Origin: Fratercula arctica
Taxonomy: Eukaryota > Chordata > Aves > Charadriiformes > Alcidae
NCBI GenBank assembly: GCA_947846985.1
Contig: CANTUZ010000003.1
Span: forward strand, 55,314,096-55,378,095
DNA: 64,000 nt
Direction: 5' to 3'
The stretch's first letter is position 1, and every line of letters begins with the position of its first letter. The position numbers were made by a program, and so were the translations under genes. The notes beneath the pieces were generated by a model that saw only the letters and a program-made list of their open reading frames with translations, was not told the DNA's origin and did no database searches. Shown piece after piece: positions 52,525 through 64,000 of this stretch.

Positions 52525-55440
52525 TTTTTGATTGCAGATCATTTTGTCCAACCTGCTTCTTGAAGCAAAACCATTGCCAACACCAGCTTAAGCCAGCTGT
52601 GTCTTCATGTAGCTTTCTTGAAAGTCTCTAAGGATGGAGAACACACAACCTCTCTGGGTACCTGTTTCAGGGTTGCACCGCCCTCCTACAATCCAGCCCA
52701 AACCTTCCAAGCTGTACCTTACAGCAGTTAATTACCTTTTGAGTTAACATTCACTGCTCCTGAGAAGACTTTGGTGATGCCCTGTTTGTAATGCCTCTTC
52801 AAGCAGTTGTAGACTGCAGTTTTGTTTGTCCCTTTCCCTTCGTACTTTGCTTCCTTCTCACCAGACTGAACAGACCCAGTCACCCAACCTCTCCTAGCAG
52901 GCCATGCGCTGCATGCCTCTGATCATCTCCACAACAGGAGGAGACATCCAGCATCCTTCTTGAGCTGAGAGGCCTGAAACTGGACACAGGCAAAACCTCA
53001 GCAGGACCAAGTAGAGGTGGGGGAAAAATAATTTCTCTTGTTCTTCTGGCCACATTCTTCCTAACATAATTTGCATGCAATTTGCCTTATCCACAAAGAG
53101 AGAATGCAGTTGGCTTATATTTTTTTTGGTTTCCATTTTCCAGGAGGGCTGCTGCACAGCCCAGTGTTTTTCCAATCTGTACTGATGCACAGGTTTATTT
53201 GGCCCTGGGTGCAGAATTTTGTACTTCTCCTTGTTGAACTTTATGAGGTTTCTGTTGGTTCATTCCGCCAGGATCACTCTAACACTGAAGTTGTGCTCCG
53301 TAGTATATCAGCCTCCCTCCAGCCCCAATTTAGTATCATCCACAAATTTGAAGATGAATTTTTTATCATCACCCAGATTATTGATAAATATATTGAACAG
53401 CATTGGCTCCAGCGTCAACCTCTGAAGTACTTTTTACCTACCACAAACTAGGTGTTGAGCTATCAATGGATACTTTCAGTCTGGTGATCCAGCTCATTTC
53501 CCACCCATATATCTGTCTATCTGGTCAGCCTGTACTTCCCTGGCTTACAGATAAGAACGCTATAAACCAAAAGCCTTACTATGGTTGAACTATATTGCAC
53601 CCACCACCTTCCCTTTGATCATTGTACTAGTTGTTTCATTATAGAGTCAATCAGGTTGGTCAAGCACAATCTGATTTCCTGGATCCTCCTTGTTTTTGTC
53701 AAAGTTGTGTTATCCTTCTACTATTTGTCTGCGACCTCTTTCAATTTCCATTGATTTTTAATAAGTGACAGATAGTAACCTAATGAATACATTGACCAAC
53801 TATTTCAGCACCCTGAACCCCATTTGGCCTCAAAGATTGGAATTACTCTTCAAAGTAATTACTAATTCTCTAAGTAATTCCCTAACCTGTCAGTATGCTT
53901 CTGTTGGCTTTGACAGTGAAATCTGACACACAAGAAAAAGAAAAGCTGTTGAGTGTTTCAGTCTATTCCATGTAGTCATTCACCAGGTTTTCTCCCCCAT
54001 TCGTCAACTCTTCATTCTCACTGAAATTCCATTTGTTGCTGCCATACTTGTAAAATCACTTCTTGTTACCCTGTGTCCCTCACTAGTTTTAGGCATAAAT
54101 GCTCAAACAGTGCTTTGGTACTCCTCCTTTGCTGACTGCTTTTATTTATATTTCTTATATGTTCTTTTGCATTTTAGTTCATTAAGGGGCTCCTGACTTA
54201 GCCAGGTGGATCTTCTGTTGAAATACCTGGTCTTCCTCTACTATGGGATGGGCTTGTTCCTGAGCGCTCAATAAGTTTTCCTTAAAATATTGTCTAGTTC
54301 CATTGACACTTCCCCCATCATGTCTCCAAGAATATTCTGCCTAACAATTCACTAAATAAGTCTGTTCTTCTGAAACCCAGAGTCATAGTTCCATTGTTTG
54401 CATTCCCAGCCTATCTCTTGATCCTGAGCTCAATCACATCTCATGATTGCTGCAGCCAAATTTCCTATCTGTGTCCATATTCACCAGCAATGAGGAGTGG
54501 GTCAATAGAGCATTGCCCTTGGTTGGCCACTGTGCTGTTTGTGTTGGGAAGCTATGATCAACACAGTCCAGAAACTCCCTGGATTACTTGCACAATGTTA
54601 TGTTGACCTTCCAGCCAATGATTGCAGTCTATTCATGTAGAAATCATCCACAATACTGTCAACCAGTGATTGGGAGACTTCTATGAGCTATTTATAGAAA
54701 GACTTTATACTCTTGGTCAGACAGTTTGTAATAATCCCTGCCCTCTCGCCCCCGAGTTGTTGGTGTTAATTTCTCATCTCACCTATACAGTCTCCTGACA
54801 TATGTGGTTCTGGTTTCTTACAGTTTGTGCAATCTAGCTCTCCCTTTATGTACACCTCAAGTTCTTCCCCTCTTCTTCCATACTTGTCTTTCCTAGTGAA
54901 GTTGTGCCCATCCATGACAATTCTCCAATCATATGTGCTTTCTGGTCTGATCTGTGCACTATCTCACCAAGCCTTTGTGTTTCCAGTCTCATCACAGCTG
55001 TCTGACTGTGTACGGACTGACAATTCTCCTTCTATGTAAGAGCACAGGCATTTGATTTAAGTCTGTGAATACCCTTCCTTCTAAATGGGGATGTGAATGT
55101 TGTCCCTGCAGCTTTCTCTCAATCATACCTCCCCTGTTTCCTAACCTACCTTTAGTCCTAGGAACACATCCTGTGACAAGCCTTGTTTGGAGGTTTCCTC
55201 ACCAAGTTGCTAAGTCCATTTGTGAAGACGACCTTCCCTCTCCTAGTCTGGTGGATCCTATCTGCTCTTGGCAGTCCCTTGTCATCAAATGAAGTACCAT
55301 GATCAAAGAAGCCAGAGAGACAACAAATATACAGTCAGGCTTTGGTTTGATGGGTGCATCTGAGCCTACTCGGGCTTTTTCCTTTGAGTGGAAAGTTTGA
55401 TGAGAACATCCCCCAAGTCCCTGTTCCCCTCACCTAGACA
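52525..55440 (-). mobile_element. Long, highly decayed CR1 LINE (5' region, endonuclease and RT)
   Basis: The element is read on the minus strand. From the + strand left edge come the 3' UTR (gatcattttgtccaacct), the ORF2 C-terminus (aaggatggagaacacacaac; agactgaacagacccagtca), and the RT region (cctccctccagccccaattt; gtatcatccacaaatttgaa; ttgataaatatattgaacag; aatcaggttggtcaagcaca). Further right is the endonuclease region: near 54.4-54.5 kb the minus strand reads LGCSNHEM-like words, and 54.55-54.62 kb corresponds to the GDFNYPDICW-to-RRFLE stretch. Near 55.25-55.3 kb (gatcctatctgctcttggca; ccatgatcaaagaagcc) it matches conserved 5' CR1 sequence. No frame exceeds about 130 codons. At roughly 2.9 kb it is the longest copy here and clearly old. 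Edges are approximate. Confidence 0.75.
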
Positions 55441-55559
55441 CCCTTCACTGTTAATATTTACTTGTCTGTCACGTGATCCTGTGTTCCTGTAAAAGATGTT
55501 TCTGAGATCCAGGGCTTTTCCAAGACTGAAATAAAGTCTAAGTTCTTATTCCTACATAC

Positions 55560-56925
55560 TGGGTTTGAGGAGGAGACGATTGAATTAGTAAAAGAGGACT
55601 GAGACATGAATGTCTCAAGAAGTCTTGTCATGTTCAAGTCCATGGGATGGACTGCATCCCAGGGTGTTGGATGATGTCATTGTGAGGTTGTTCTCTTATC
55701 ATCTTTGAAAGGCTGTGGAGACCGGGAGAGGTCCTCAGTTATTGAAGAAAGGTATATGTTGCACCCATCTCCAAAAGAAGAAAGAAAAACAGTCTGGGAA
55801 CTACAGGTTGGCCAGTCAGCATCACTTCTATCACAAGGAAAATCATAGAGCAAGTTCTCTTGGAAGTTGTTTGTGTGAATAGGAAGGAGAAAATGGTGAG
55901 TGTGGATTAGCATAGATTTAGGGTGTATTGTGCTTGACCAATCCAATTGCCTTCTGTGATAAGATGACTACATCTCTTGTTAATGGTTCACACTCTACCC
56001 TGATACTAGTTACAGTTGGAGTTCCTCAGGGGTCTATCCTAGGGTGTGTCCTGTTAAATGTCTTTGACAATGACCTGGAGGAAGAAATGGAGTGCACTGT
56101 CTTCAAATCTGATAAGACCAGAAGACACCAAAGCAGGGGTGCAGCTGGTATGCTCAAGGGCAGAGCTGCCATACAGATGGACACAGACAGGCTGGAGGAA
56201 TGTGCTGACAGGAATCTCATGAAATTCAGCTGGGAGAAATGCAAAGTGTTAAGTCTACCTGTGATGGACTTAATCCACTGCTACTGTTCAAGCTGGGGAA
56301 CAGCTCTGCTGGAAAGGATGTGGGATGCTGGTGAACAGCAGCCTGTGCATGTGCCAGTACTGCAACATGGCAGCAATGAAGGCCAACAGTATCCAGGGGT
56401 GTATCAGTGCCGCTGTAGGCAGTAGAGCAAGGGAAGTGGTTATTCCACTTTTATTTGGCACTCATTAGACCATGTCTGGAATATCACATCCAGCTTTTCA
56501 CCTCTCATTACAGGAAAGATGTTAATAAACTTTAGTAAACCTAGTGATGAGACATCAAGGTGGGAGCACATGCCTTGTGGCTGAGAGAAGTGGATTTCTT
56601 CAGCCTGGGGAAGAGATGGCTTTTGAGCATGCCTAATCTAAAATCCACAAGGAGGTTATCAAGGACCTTTATTAAGATGCCTGATGGGAGACTGAGAAAC
56701 AGGAGTCATAAATTGAGGCAGAGGAGGTTCTGACTGGATATAGGGGGAAAAAAGCCCATGATGATGAAAATAATTAAGCTGAGAGAAGTTATGCAGTCTC
56801 CATCCTTGGAGGTTTTCAAAGCCAGACTTGCATGAAGCCTTGAGTTAGCTGATCCTGCTTTGAGTGGGAGGTTGGACTAAAGGCATCCTGATGCCTGGAT
56901 GATGCTGTGATACTGTAGAATTCCT
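55560..56925 (+). mobile_element. CR1 LINE, RT region to 3' end, degraded
   Basis: The + strand carries the RT region (GNYR-like at about 55.8 kb; GVPQGSILG at about 56.02 kb within the 165-codon frame 55928-56425) and a DNDLEEEMECTVFKSDKT stretch. It continues LERMWDAGEQQPVHVPVLQH-like (shifted) sequence and the 3' end gatcctgctttgagtgggag, ggttggactaaaggcatcct and gatgctgtgatactgtag. The catalytic ADD-type motif is broken (reads KSDKT). Several frameshifts are evident. Its 5' end abuts the 5' end of the minus-strand CR1 at 52.5-55.4 kb. Confidence 0.85.
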
Positions 56926-57518
56926 AAAGTTAATGCACATAGAACTTTTATGCAGTAACTTAAGACTTTTAATTCACACGCTTTAATTTTCCTAAATATT
57001 TCCCAGTACACAAGTTTTAAGGATTCTTCTGAGAATACACTCTGATGCTTTGCAGTAAACAAGTTTTTATTGTTTTGTTTTCAGTAAGCTGAGAGTACAT
57101 GAAGACAACAGCATGATGGTGGTATAAGGATAATTTTCAGATCTATTGCTTAATTTGTCCTCCAGGAAAGTTATTTGGGCCTTCCTAGATAGGCCTTCCT
57201 ATCAACTGGACATATAGCTGTGAAGATGTGATAATACTATCAGCTTATGTTAGAAAGTTAGAAGGCAGTTCAAGAGAACTGGAGATTCCTATTTCAGATA
57301 GTTTTTGTTGGTTAACAAAGAAAACCGGTAGTGTAGCCTAGATAATAAAAACATTTGATTAGAAGCCTGCATTTCAACAATACTAAGTTCCTGCAGTTCC
57401 CACTGATTTCAGTGGGGTTGGATCTGCTGCCTAACTCTAAAAATAAAGCAGAAATTTCTAAATTGTTTCTTGCACACAGGTAAAATACTTTAGATTAAGT
57501 TAGATACCTAGTTTTAGG

Positions 57519-57540
57519 TATCTATCTATCTATCTATCTA
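57519..57540. repeat. (TATC)n microsatellite
   Basis: About five and a half TATC units (GATA on the other strand) occur in intron 5. This is a simple repeat. Confidence 0.9.
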
Positions 57541-60332
57541 GTAAAGAGACAGTCTTCTTTTTCTTAGGGAATAGCCTGGTATTTCACCCACAGCAGATAG
57601 CAAAGGAAATGAGATTAGAATGTTTTTAGAATCTCTTAAATCTACATTTTTATTTATCATCTAAGTTCAGTTGGTGGGAAATAGACGTGCATGGAGATTT
57701 AGGCACATGGACTGTGTGTTGGAGGACTAGAGACTTTTATACAGAGGTTGTACTTGTCAGCAAGAGGTTATGGATTGGAATATTGATCTTGTAAACTACA
57801 GTCCATTGAACTATTTTGGTAAAAAGTACCTGAGAATTATTCTTACTTGTGATCAAATGTCTTTTCCATTTTGTGAGTTGCCATAAGGCATAGGCATTTT
57901 AATATAGTCATTCCACTAATTTCTTTGTCATTTTACAAATAACTTACCATTTCTTTTTAAACTCTGATCTTGGCTATCCAAACGTTGCAATTTTTTCAGA
58001 CTGTGTAATATTTTGAATTGTTTGGAATACTGTCTGGCAGTAGGTTGATGGGGTTTAGGAAGCAAGTAAATGTCTTAGCCAGACATGAAGATGTTTTTGT
58101 TTTTTTTTTTTAATGTGGGTCATTTGCCATATGATCCACTGAAACTTTTCCTTTCTGAGTGATCCTGAAATTCTATATTCTTAAACTAACCTTTATTGGG
58201 GAATTATTTAAGTAATGCAAAACTATTAAAGGCTTTTAGATCTCTGAAACTGTGCTTAACTCTATATATGCAAAGTTAATGTTTCTCTAGTTATAGACAA
58301 AAATATTGTATCAGAAGCAGTGGAACTAGCCCCACTGTAAAAATTCCTGTTTATTCTAATTCCTAGGATTTAAATTTTAGCACGCAAAATAGATTTTGAG
58401 GTAATAGTAATTGTTTGTATTCTCATGCCTTGAGTGCCTGATTTCTGTTTGTTTTTTGTTTGACAGTGGTGCTATTAAATACTACTTTTCCTTTTTTTAT
58501 TTTAGTGGTGTTTGAGCAGAGGAGGAATATACTTGAATCCAACCAGTTCAGTTTTGCAGCTTTATTCTGCCTAAGCAGGGCAGCAACATGGTCGTTGCTG
58601 AAGAGCTCTCTGCATCCAGCACTCAACAGTGTAACTGATTGGTCATCAAATCACTGAAAACTCACTGTCTGAGTTCAGATTCAGCCTTCAGGCAAAAGAG
58701 ACAGAACAGTGAATTTCAGCAAAGTTCAGATATACCAGGCGGAGATCAGTCCTTTAGTTCAGCTCATCGGCCAAGGCATTGTAAATGAGGGTGCAAAAGG
58801 CATCACACACTTTACATGGATGGCATTGAGCCTGCCTGCCTGCTAATCTTAAGACTTAGATTTTTGTCCGTGACCTTTTACACTGCACTTGTTACCATAG
58901 GCTGTGGGAACCTAATACGTGAAATTATGAATGTTGCTGGTCATACCAGAAAAGCTTCTGGAGTTTAAACCACCACTTCTTCAGCAAAATTTAAAGAGCC
59001 AGAAAAGGCCATAAAAGTTGCATTGACAAATGTTGCAGCTCAGGACTGGGTGTCTGCTGGAATCGAGTTCTGAGCTAAGTGCCAGTGAAATGCGTGGGGC
59101 AAATTAGGCACTTCTTAGGAGTGCTCAGTGTGCAGCTGCCTGGTAGCCCATAGGGACAGAGGCGAGAAGAAGCAACCCATCCTCCTTATACCTTTCTGCT
59201 ATTTCCATTCCCCAGGCTGGGTCATCTCTCTCTTACAGAAAAATCAGAGAACATGTGCTGCTGTAACAGTGACTAAAAAAAGTTGCTTGGGACCCCACAT
59301 TTTCAAAAATTACTGTATTTTAACCAACACCCTATTGGCTGTTTTAAGGAAGTACCTCTCACTTTATTTTCTTGGCATTGTCCTGCTTTGTTTAAATGTC
59401 TCTGAAAGCAGATGGCATGCCTCCTGTCATATGCCATAGTCACGGGCTCACAGGCACTGCTCTGGGATAAGGGAGATGTAGATTTAGGTTCAAGCACCGA
59501 ATTAAACTGAATTGGGATTTGAACTTGGAAGGAGATGATCTTCAAAATTTTGTTCATAAAAGCCATATCTAAAAAATAGTATATTTTTAGACAGCAGATC
59601 GGATCACTCATTAAGTCTTACATGTTACGCTTTCACTCAGAAAGTCCTAATAAAATTGGAAGTAGGTAGTTTTTGGTGAAAGGTAGCAATATAAATGATC
59701 TAAAAATCCATGACCTGAAAATCTGCAGACTAAACTTCCATAAAAATTAACTAGAATCTGCATTAATTCTTGAACTGCGGGTTGGGTGTGCAAGATGAAA
59801 ATTAGTGAGTAAGAATACCTAGTATTGTGAGCAGAGGGAGGAGGTTAATTGCCCTTACTAACGAACACTTTGTGAGATTTCCCAAACTTTAGCTTTGCTT
59901 AATGCTGTAATGTAAAAAGTTATCTGATTTGTGGAGTGAAGTTATAGTTTTAATCAGACTCAGTCACACAGATGATATTTTGGCCTCGTAAGTCCTTCTT
60001 GAGTGCGTGAATAAGCTTATTCTTTAAGGAGGCATTATGCTGATATAAGAAAAATGGGAGAAGCGTGTTGGAACATTACAGATTGAAAGGCCAGGTAGAA
60101 ACAAGTACAAAATGTTAGGGAGGGAGAAATGCAAAGAAGTGGGATTAATTCAGTTAAATGAAAAAATAAAGAACGAGGAAAAAAAGCAATACAAACGTAA
60201 CAGAAAAAAAAAATAAAATCCAAATGTAGTTTTAAATAAATCTTTTCCTCAATGTAAAGATTTGGTTGTGTCAATCTCTTATGTTCCAACACAGTAATGC
60301 CTTGCTGATGACTTTATGAAATCGACATTTTT

Positions 60333-60345
60333 GGGGGGGGGGGGG
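60333..60345. repeat. G13 homopolymer
   Basis: Thirteen consecutive G residues lie about 215 bp upstream of exon 6. Such tracts are rare, can adopt G-quadruplex forms, and are prone to length error in sequencing. Confidence 0.85.
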
Positions 60346-60527
60346 AATATAGTATTTAATTATTTATTAATTTTATGTGGGGTACTGAGAACTATGATTT
60401 TGTAATCACGCGTACACCAAATGAGCATAGAGTAGGAAGTCACATGCTAGATAGCGCACTGGGGAATTCAAATCGGAGGGGAATGATCCAGAGGGATGAA
60501 AAGCTCACACTGCCACCAGGTTAAAGC

Positions 60528-60558
60528 TGTGAATATCTCCCCCTTGATGGTATTCACA
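60528..60558. other. Perfect 8-bp inverted repeat enclosing the exon 6 polypyrimidine tract
   Basis: TGTGAATA (60528-60535) and TATTCACA (60551-60558) are exact reverse complements. The 15-nt loop holds the only pyrimidine-rich stretch (tctcccccttg) of the exon 6 acceptor, and the 3' arm ends two bases before the acceptor AG (60560-60561). In the pre-mRNA this could present or hide the tract. The structure is seen; an effect on splicing is inferred. Confidence 0.7.
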
Positions 60559-60561
60559 CAG

Positions 60562-60695
60562 GAATCAAGGAAAATGTGTCGAGGGCATGGTGGAAATCTT
60601 TGACATGCTGCTGGCTACTGCTGCTCGGTTTCGCATGATGAACCTTCAAGGGGAGGAATTTGTGTGCCTTAAGTCCATCATCCTGCTCAACTCTG
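60562..60695 (+). CDS. ESR1: Estrogen receptor alpha, coding exon 6 (ligand-binding domain)
   Basis: The exon encodes [19 protein letters not shown] followed by [19 protein letters not shown] and IILLNS, covering helices 7-8 of the ligand-binding domain. Acceptor AG is at 60560-60561 and the donor is GTAAGT at 60696. Its 134 bp equals human exon 6, entering in phase 2 and leaving in phase 1. By human numbering it keeps Cys417, the pocket residues Met421 and Ile424, and Cys447, the palmitoylation site used for membrane-associated receptor. Human Ser432-Ser433 are Ala-Ala here. Its acceptor has a weak, interrupted pyrimidine tract compared with exon 5. Skipping it would change the frame. Confidence 0.98.
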
Positions 60696-63600
60696 GTAAG
60701 TGGTGTGCTTTTCTCTCACCCGGGTAATTGCGATTGCTTCTGCATGTGGTTGAACGTTGCTTGTTGTCACCAACTGAGGCTTTCGTTTTGAGACAGCAGC
60801 AATCAAAAGGGGGCTGTCGGCACAGATGCAGGCAGAGCCAGCAGGCAGGGATGGAAGCGGGCAAACCTGCCAGTGGTGTAGGTGGGACCCAGCAATTAAT
60901 GCAGGAAGAGGCTGGTGCGCCGCGTACAGCGGATGCAAAGGGCGATCAGAGCAGTGCTTTGAACTAGGTGCTGGCAGGTCTTAGAGCTCCGATTACAAGA
61001 CACTGAAGTAGCTGGAGCCACACTTAGGGCATTCAAAGGCAACGCTCAGTTGTAAACTTACACGTTCCTCCTCTGGCGATGGCAAACTAAATGGAAATAA
61101 TGGCAAAAATGTGGCTGAGTTTATAATAGTTTAGTTTATATTAAAAATACAGACATCTAAAACTCATGTCATCACCTTCCACTTCCTTTGTAGTTAATGA
61201 AATAAGTATTTTTGGGCTGTAAATCTCATTCTGAAGTACACTTCAAAAATTGGTGACTAGATAACAAGTATAGGTATAGATATAAATATGTAAGGTTAGC
61301 TGACTTGAATTCTGCATGAGGTGATCGAAATAAGCAAATTCAAGTTGAGGCACATGACAGAAAATTTCTATTGCACATCAGAGGATCCTTTTCTGTTTGA
61401 AATGAGAAAAAACTCCAGATAATTTATTTTCAAATGAGGCCCACAGTGTTCTCATGGAAATTATCTGAATTATCTAAAATAATAATGCAGGCACCGAAGT
61501 CAAAGTTTTAGACTCAATTCTCTGCTAAGTTGTTACCTAATGCCTAAAGATGCCAGAGTTTCCTAGCCCCAAGGATTTACCCACTTCTTCTCCCCTTTTC
61601 CCGTTGCATTTGATCTGACAGATGGTATCAGCCTTTAGACAAAACACATGTGGAGGGCTGTGTGTCCTTTTTATCAGGTGGTGTAACAGCTCACTTGCCC
61701 ATGTTGCATGAAATACAAATTCAGGTAATTCCCACCAAAGACTAACTCTAAACACATCAGACTTTGCCTTATTGATCAGACACTTCTTTCTGTATGGAAA
61801 CTTGGACCTCGTCTACTGAAAGAAAAAAAAATTCCAGCAAAATGATATATTTATACAATCAAATATAAAGTATTTCTTTTGTGTTCTATGAGATATTAGT
61901 ATGGTTCAGGTTTTGTTGTTGATTGTCACCAGTTACCAGAAAGTGACATCTGAGGCAAGCACCTGGCATATTAAGAATGAAGGGCTATTGTTTTTATCTT
62001 GGATGCCAGGGTGTGACAATTATAATTACTGTTTGACATTTTTTTTAATTTCCTTTTATTGTCCTGATAATTATAACAGAATATTTCCTGGAGTTAAGCG
62101 TTCTTCCTTAAAAGTGATGCTCCTCCAGATGTTTAGCTAATATGTTCAAATGTAATTGTCCTCTCAAATAAATCTAAAATATGCATTTATAGAAATATTG
62201 AGTTAGGATTAGGAAAAAAAGAAAAGAAATGCAAGTTTGAATAAAACACATTAGACGTTCATGTCTTGAACATGAAGACTTCAAGCCACACTGTTGAGAG
62301 CTATTGTCCCGCTGCTGTACTTAATATTGATCCAGAAAATTAAATTTAGACAAAGCTCTGCCAGACATCACAAGCTATCCTTCACGAGCACATCTCACTT
62401 AGTTAATGGGATTTTTTGTTTCAAGACTTCCCCTAAGGAAAGACTGTAAAAGAAAAAAATACAGCAAGTGAAGTCAGTGATAATCAGAGGCAAATTTCCT
62501 TCTGCACATAAGAGAGATGGGAGCACTGAGTGAGGCTAGGAGACATTAGATCTTCATTTCTTCAAGGTTCATATTCAGCAGGTTCCAATCAGTGGTGCTT
62601 TGTGCGGTAGAAGGTCAGAGTTGATCTGATAATCTGGATGAGTGGTCTGGTTTTGGGTGTGGGGTTTTATTTTACATTAAATGAAAGTTTATAGCTGCTG
62701 GGAAGTCTGGCATTTTTACAAGACTCTTGACGGTGATAGATCAGAAGGCACGGTTCGGATTGAGGTGTTCCAGGTTCATGATGAAAGCAGTTTGTACCAT
62801 TGTACATCATGTATTACTCTGACTTGCACACTGCACTTGTGCAGTGTATCTGAGTACACTGTAACCTGAATGTGTATGTATATATGGCCACAGAATGCAA
62901 GTCTGTATTGCTTGTAATTGCCCTTATGCATAAAGGTAATGAAATTTACGTTTCAGTTTTTGCATTCCTAAAACCAACTAATTTTATAACTGTCTGAGGA
63001 GTTAACTACTAGGTGATGAGAATGTGGACATGAGTTTCTGACTGTCAGGCCCTTTAGATGCCCAAATTAGGAGGCTAGACTGCATTACAGAGATAAGTAG
63101 CATAATTTGGGGTATTTGTAATAGTTGTGTAAGTGTTGTTTGGTATAGATACTCTAAAATGTCTTCTGGAGATGCTTCTCTTCGCAGAATACAGCCAGCC
63201 TCCTTAGGTGAAGCGTTGGACACACAGGAAATATTATGTGCTCTGAAGCACACGGCGCACGTGATGTATGAGGAGAGGCTGAGAGAGCTGGGTTTGTTCA
63301 TCCTGGAAAAGGGAAGGCTAAGGGAAGGTCTAACTGCAGTCCTCAGATGGCTGAGGAGCAGGTTATGGAGACTCTTCTCAGGGCCAGATTCTTCTCAGAG
63401 GTGCAAGAGGAAAGGACAAGCTGCAGTGGGGACAAACCACAGCAAGGCAGATCCCGACTAGATGAACAGAACAAAAAATCTTCCCAGGGAGAGGTTAAGT
63501 ACTGGAACAAGTTGGCCAGAAAGATGGTAGGATCTCCATCGTTGGAGATACTAAAAACTCAGCTGGACAAAGCTCTGGGCAGATTGACCTAACCCTGAAG

Positions 63601-64000
63601 TTACCGCTATTTGAGCAGGAGGTTAAACTAGTTGACCTCCAACCCTCCTTTAATCTGATTTTTTTCTATAATTGCACATGTAAATATATGCAAGTCTTCT
63701 ACTAAAGAAACAGCAGATAAACACACAATGAATTTTTGGCCCTTCGCTATCTGTATTATACATGCATACGATTCAAAATTATTTAATCAAGTGGACTAAT
63801 TAAACAAATTGGACTAATTATGCTACATTTCATATTTAAAAGCAGTCTGCTTTTGCATTCTAAAGCTTTGTGTGGATTTAATTCACTGAGTGTACACAAA
63901 CATTTCTTTATTAAATCCTTGGACATCTGTTAGTCTCTCCACATGAGGAAGTGCTGTTTATTGCTTTTGTTGGACATTTATTTTCTCTTTTTTTTTTTTT
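60696..64000 (+). other. ESR1: ESR1 intron 6, 5' part
   Basis: The intron starts GTAAGT and continues past the window end. A GC-richer patch lies just after the donor (60.78-60.96 kb), with overlapping short frames on both strands and no recognisable product. A CR1 3' fragment is at 63.25-63.66 kb. The rest is AT-rich unique sequence; a T-run closes the window. Confidence 0.85.
63250..63660 (+). mobile_element. CR1 LINE 3' fragment, degraded
   Basis: The + strand reads [20 protein letters not shown] (63159-63461 frame), then in a shifted frame LARKMVGSPSLEILKTQLDK (63347-63592). The 3' UTR words tatttgagcaggaggttaaa, ctagttgacctccaaccctc follow. This matches the ORF2 C-terminus and tail of CR1, with at least one frameshift and no clean terminal repeat. 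Confidence 0.85.

Noticed and set aside
52525..56925. Single CR1 insertion with a 5' inversion (twin priming)
   Set aside because: Both halves contain the RT C-terminal and 3' UTR regions, so they overlap in content and must be two elements.

Overview
This window is vertebrate nuclear DNA, almost certainly from a bird. It lies inside one gene on the + strand, ESR1 (estrogen receptor alpha). Three coding exons are present, matching human ESR1 coding exons 4, 5 and 6 in order, reading frame, intron phase and length (336, 139 and 134 bp). They encode the end of the DNA-binding-domain extension, the hinge with its basic nuclear-localisation stretch, and the first two thirds of the ligand-binding domain. 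Exons 1-3 (N-terminal AF-1 region and zinc fingers) must lie to the left. Exons 7-8 (end of the ligand-binding domain, helix 12, F domain) must lie to the right.

Layout: 1-15486 is the 3' part of intron 3, AT-rich with no recognisable gene. 15487-15822 is exon 4. 15823-41320 is intron 4 (25.5 kb), largely unique sequence with one old LINE scrap, one short CR1 tail, a MIR-like SINE relic, a G-quadruplex motif and simple repeats. 41321-41459 is exon 5. 41460-60561 is intron 5 (19.1 kb), which holds a dense cluster of CR1 LINE fragments of different ages and orientations at 43.5-56.9 kb. 60562-60695 is exon 6. The start of intron 6 runs to the end of the window and includes one more CR1 3' fragment.

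The avian assignment rests on several CR1 (chicken repeat 1) LINEs, on the absence of recognisable mammalian Alu or L1 insertions, and on hinge residues that differ from human ESR1 in the way I recall for bird ESR1. A crocodilian or turtle is a less likely alternative, since both also carry CR1. The species cannot be named from this sequence.

No second gene, RNA gene, CRISPR array or novel multi-gene system was found. The remaining open frames are short, lack homology I can recognise, and are either antisense shadows, CR1 coding relics or chance frames in introns. The most interesting non-coding signals are perfect inverted repeats just upstream of the exon 4 and exon 6 acceptors, the exon 6 one placing the polypyrimidine tract in a predicted loop. 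Others are the contrast between the CR1-poor intron 4 and the CR1-rich intron 5, and a long, badly decayed CR1 that still shows endonuclease-region remnants beside a second CR1 in head-to-head orientation.
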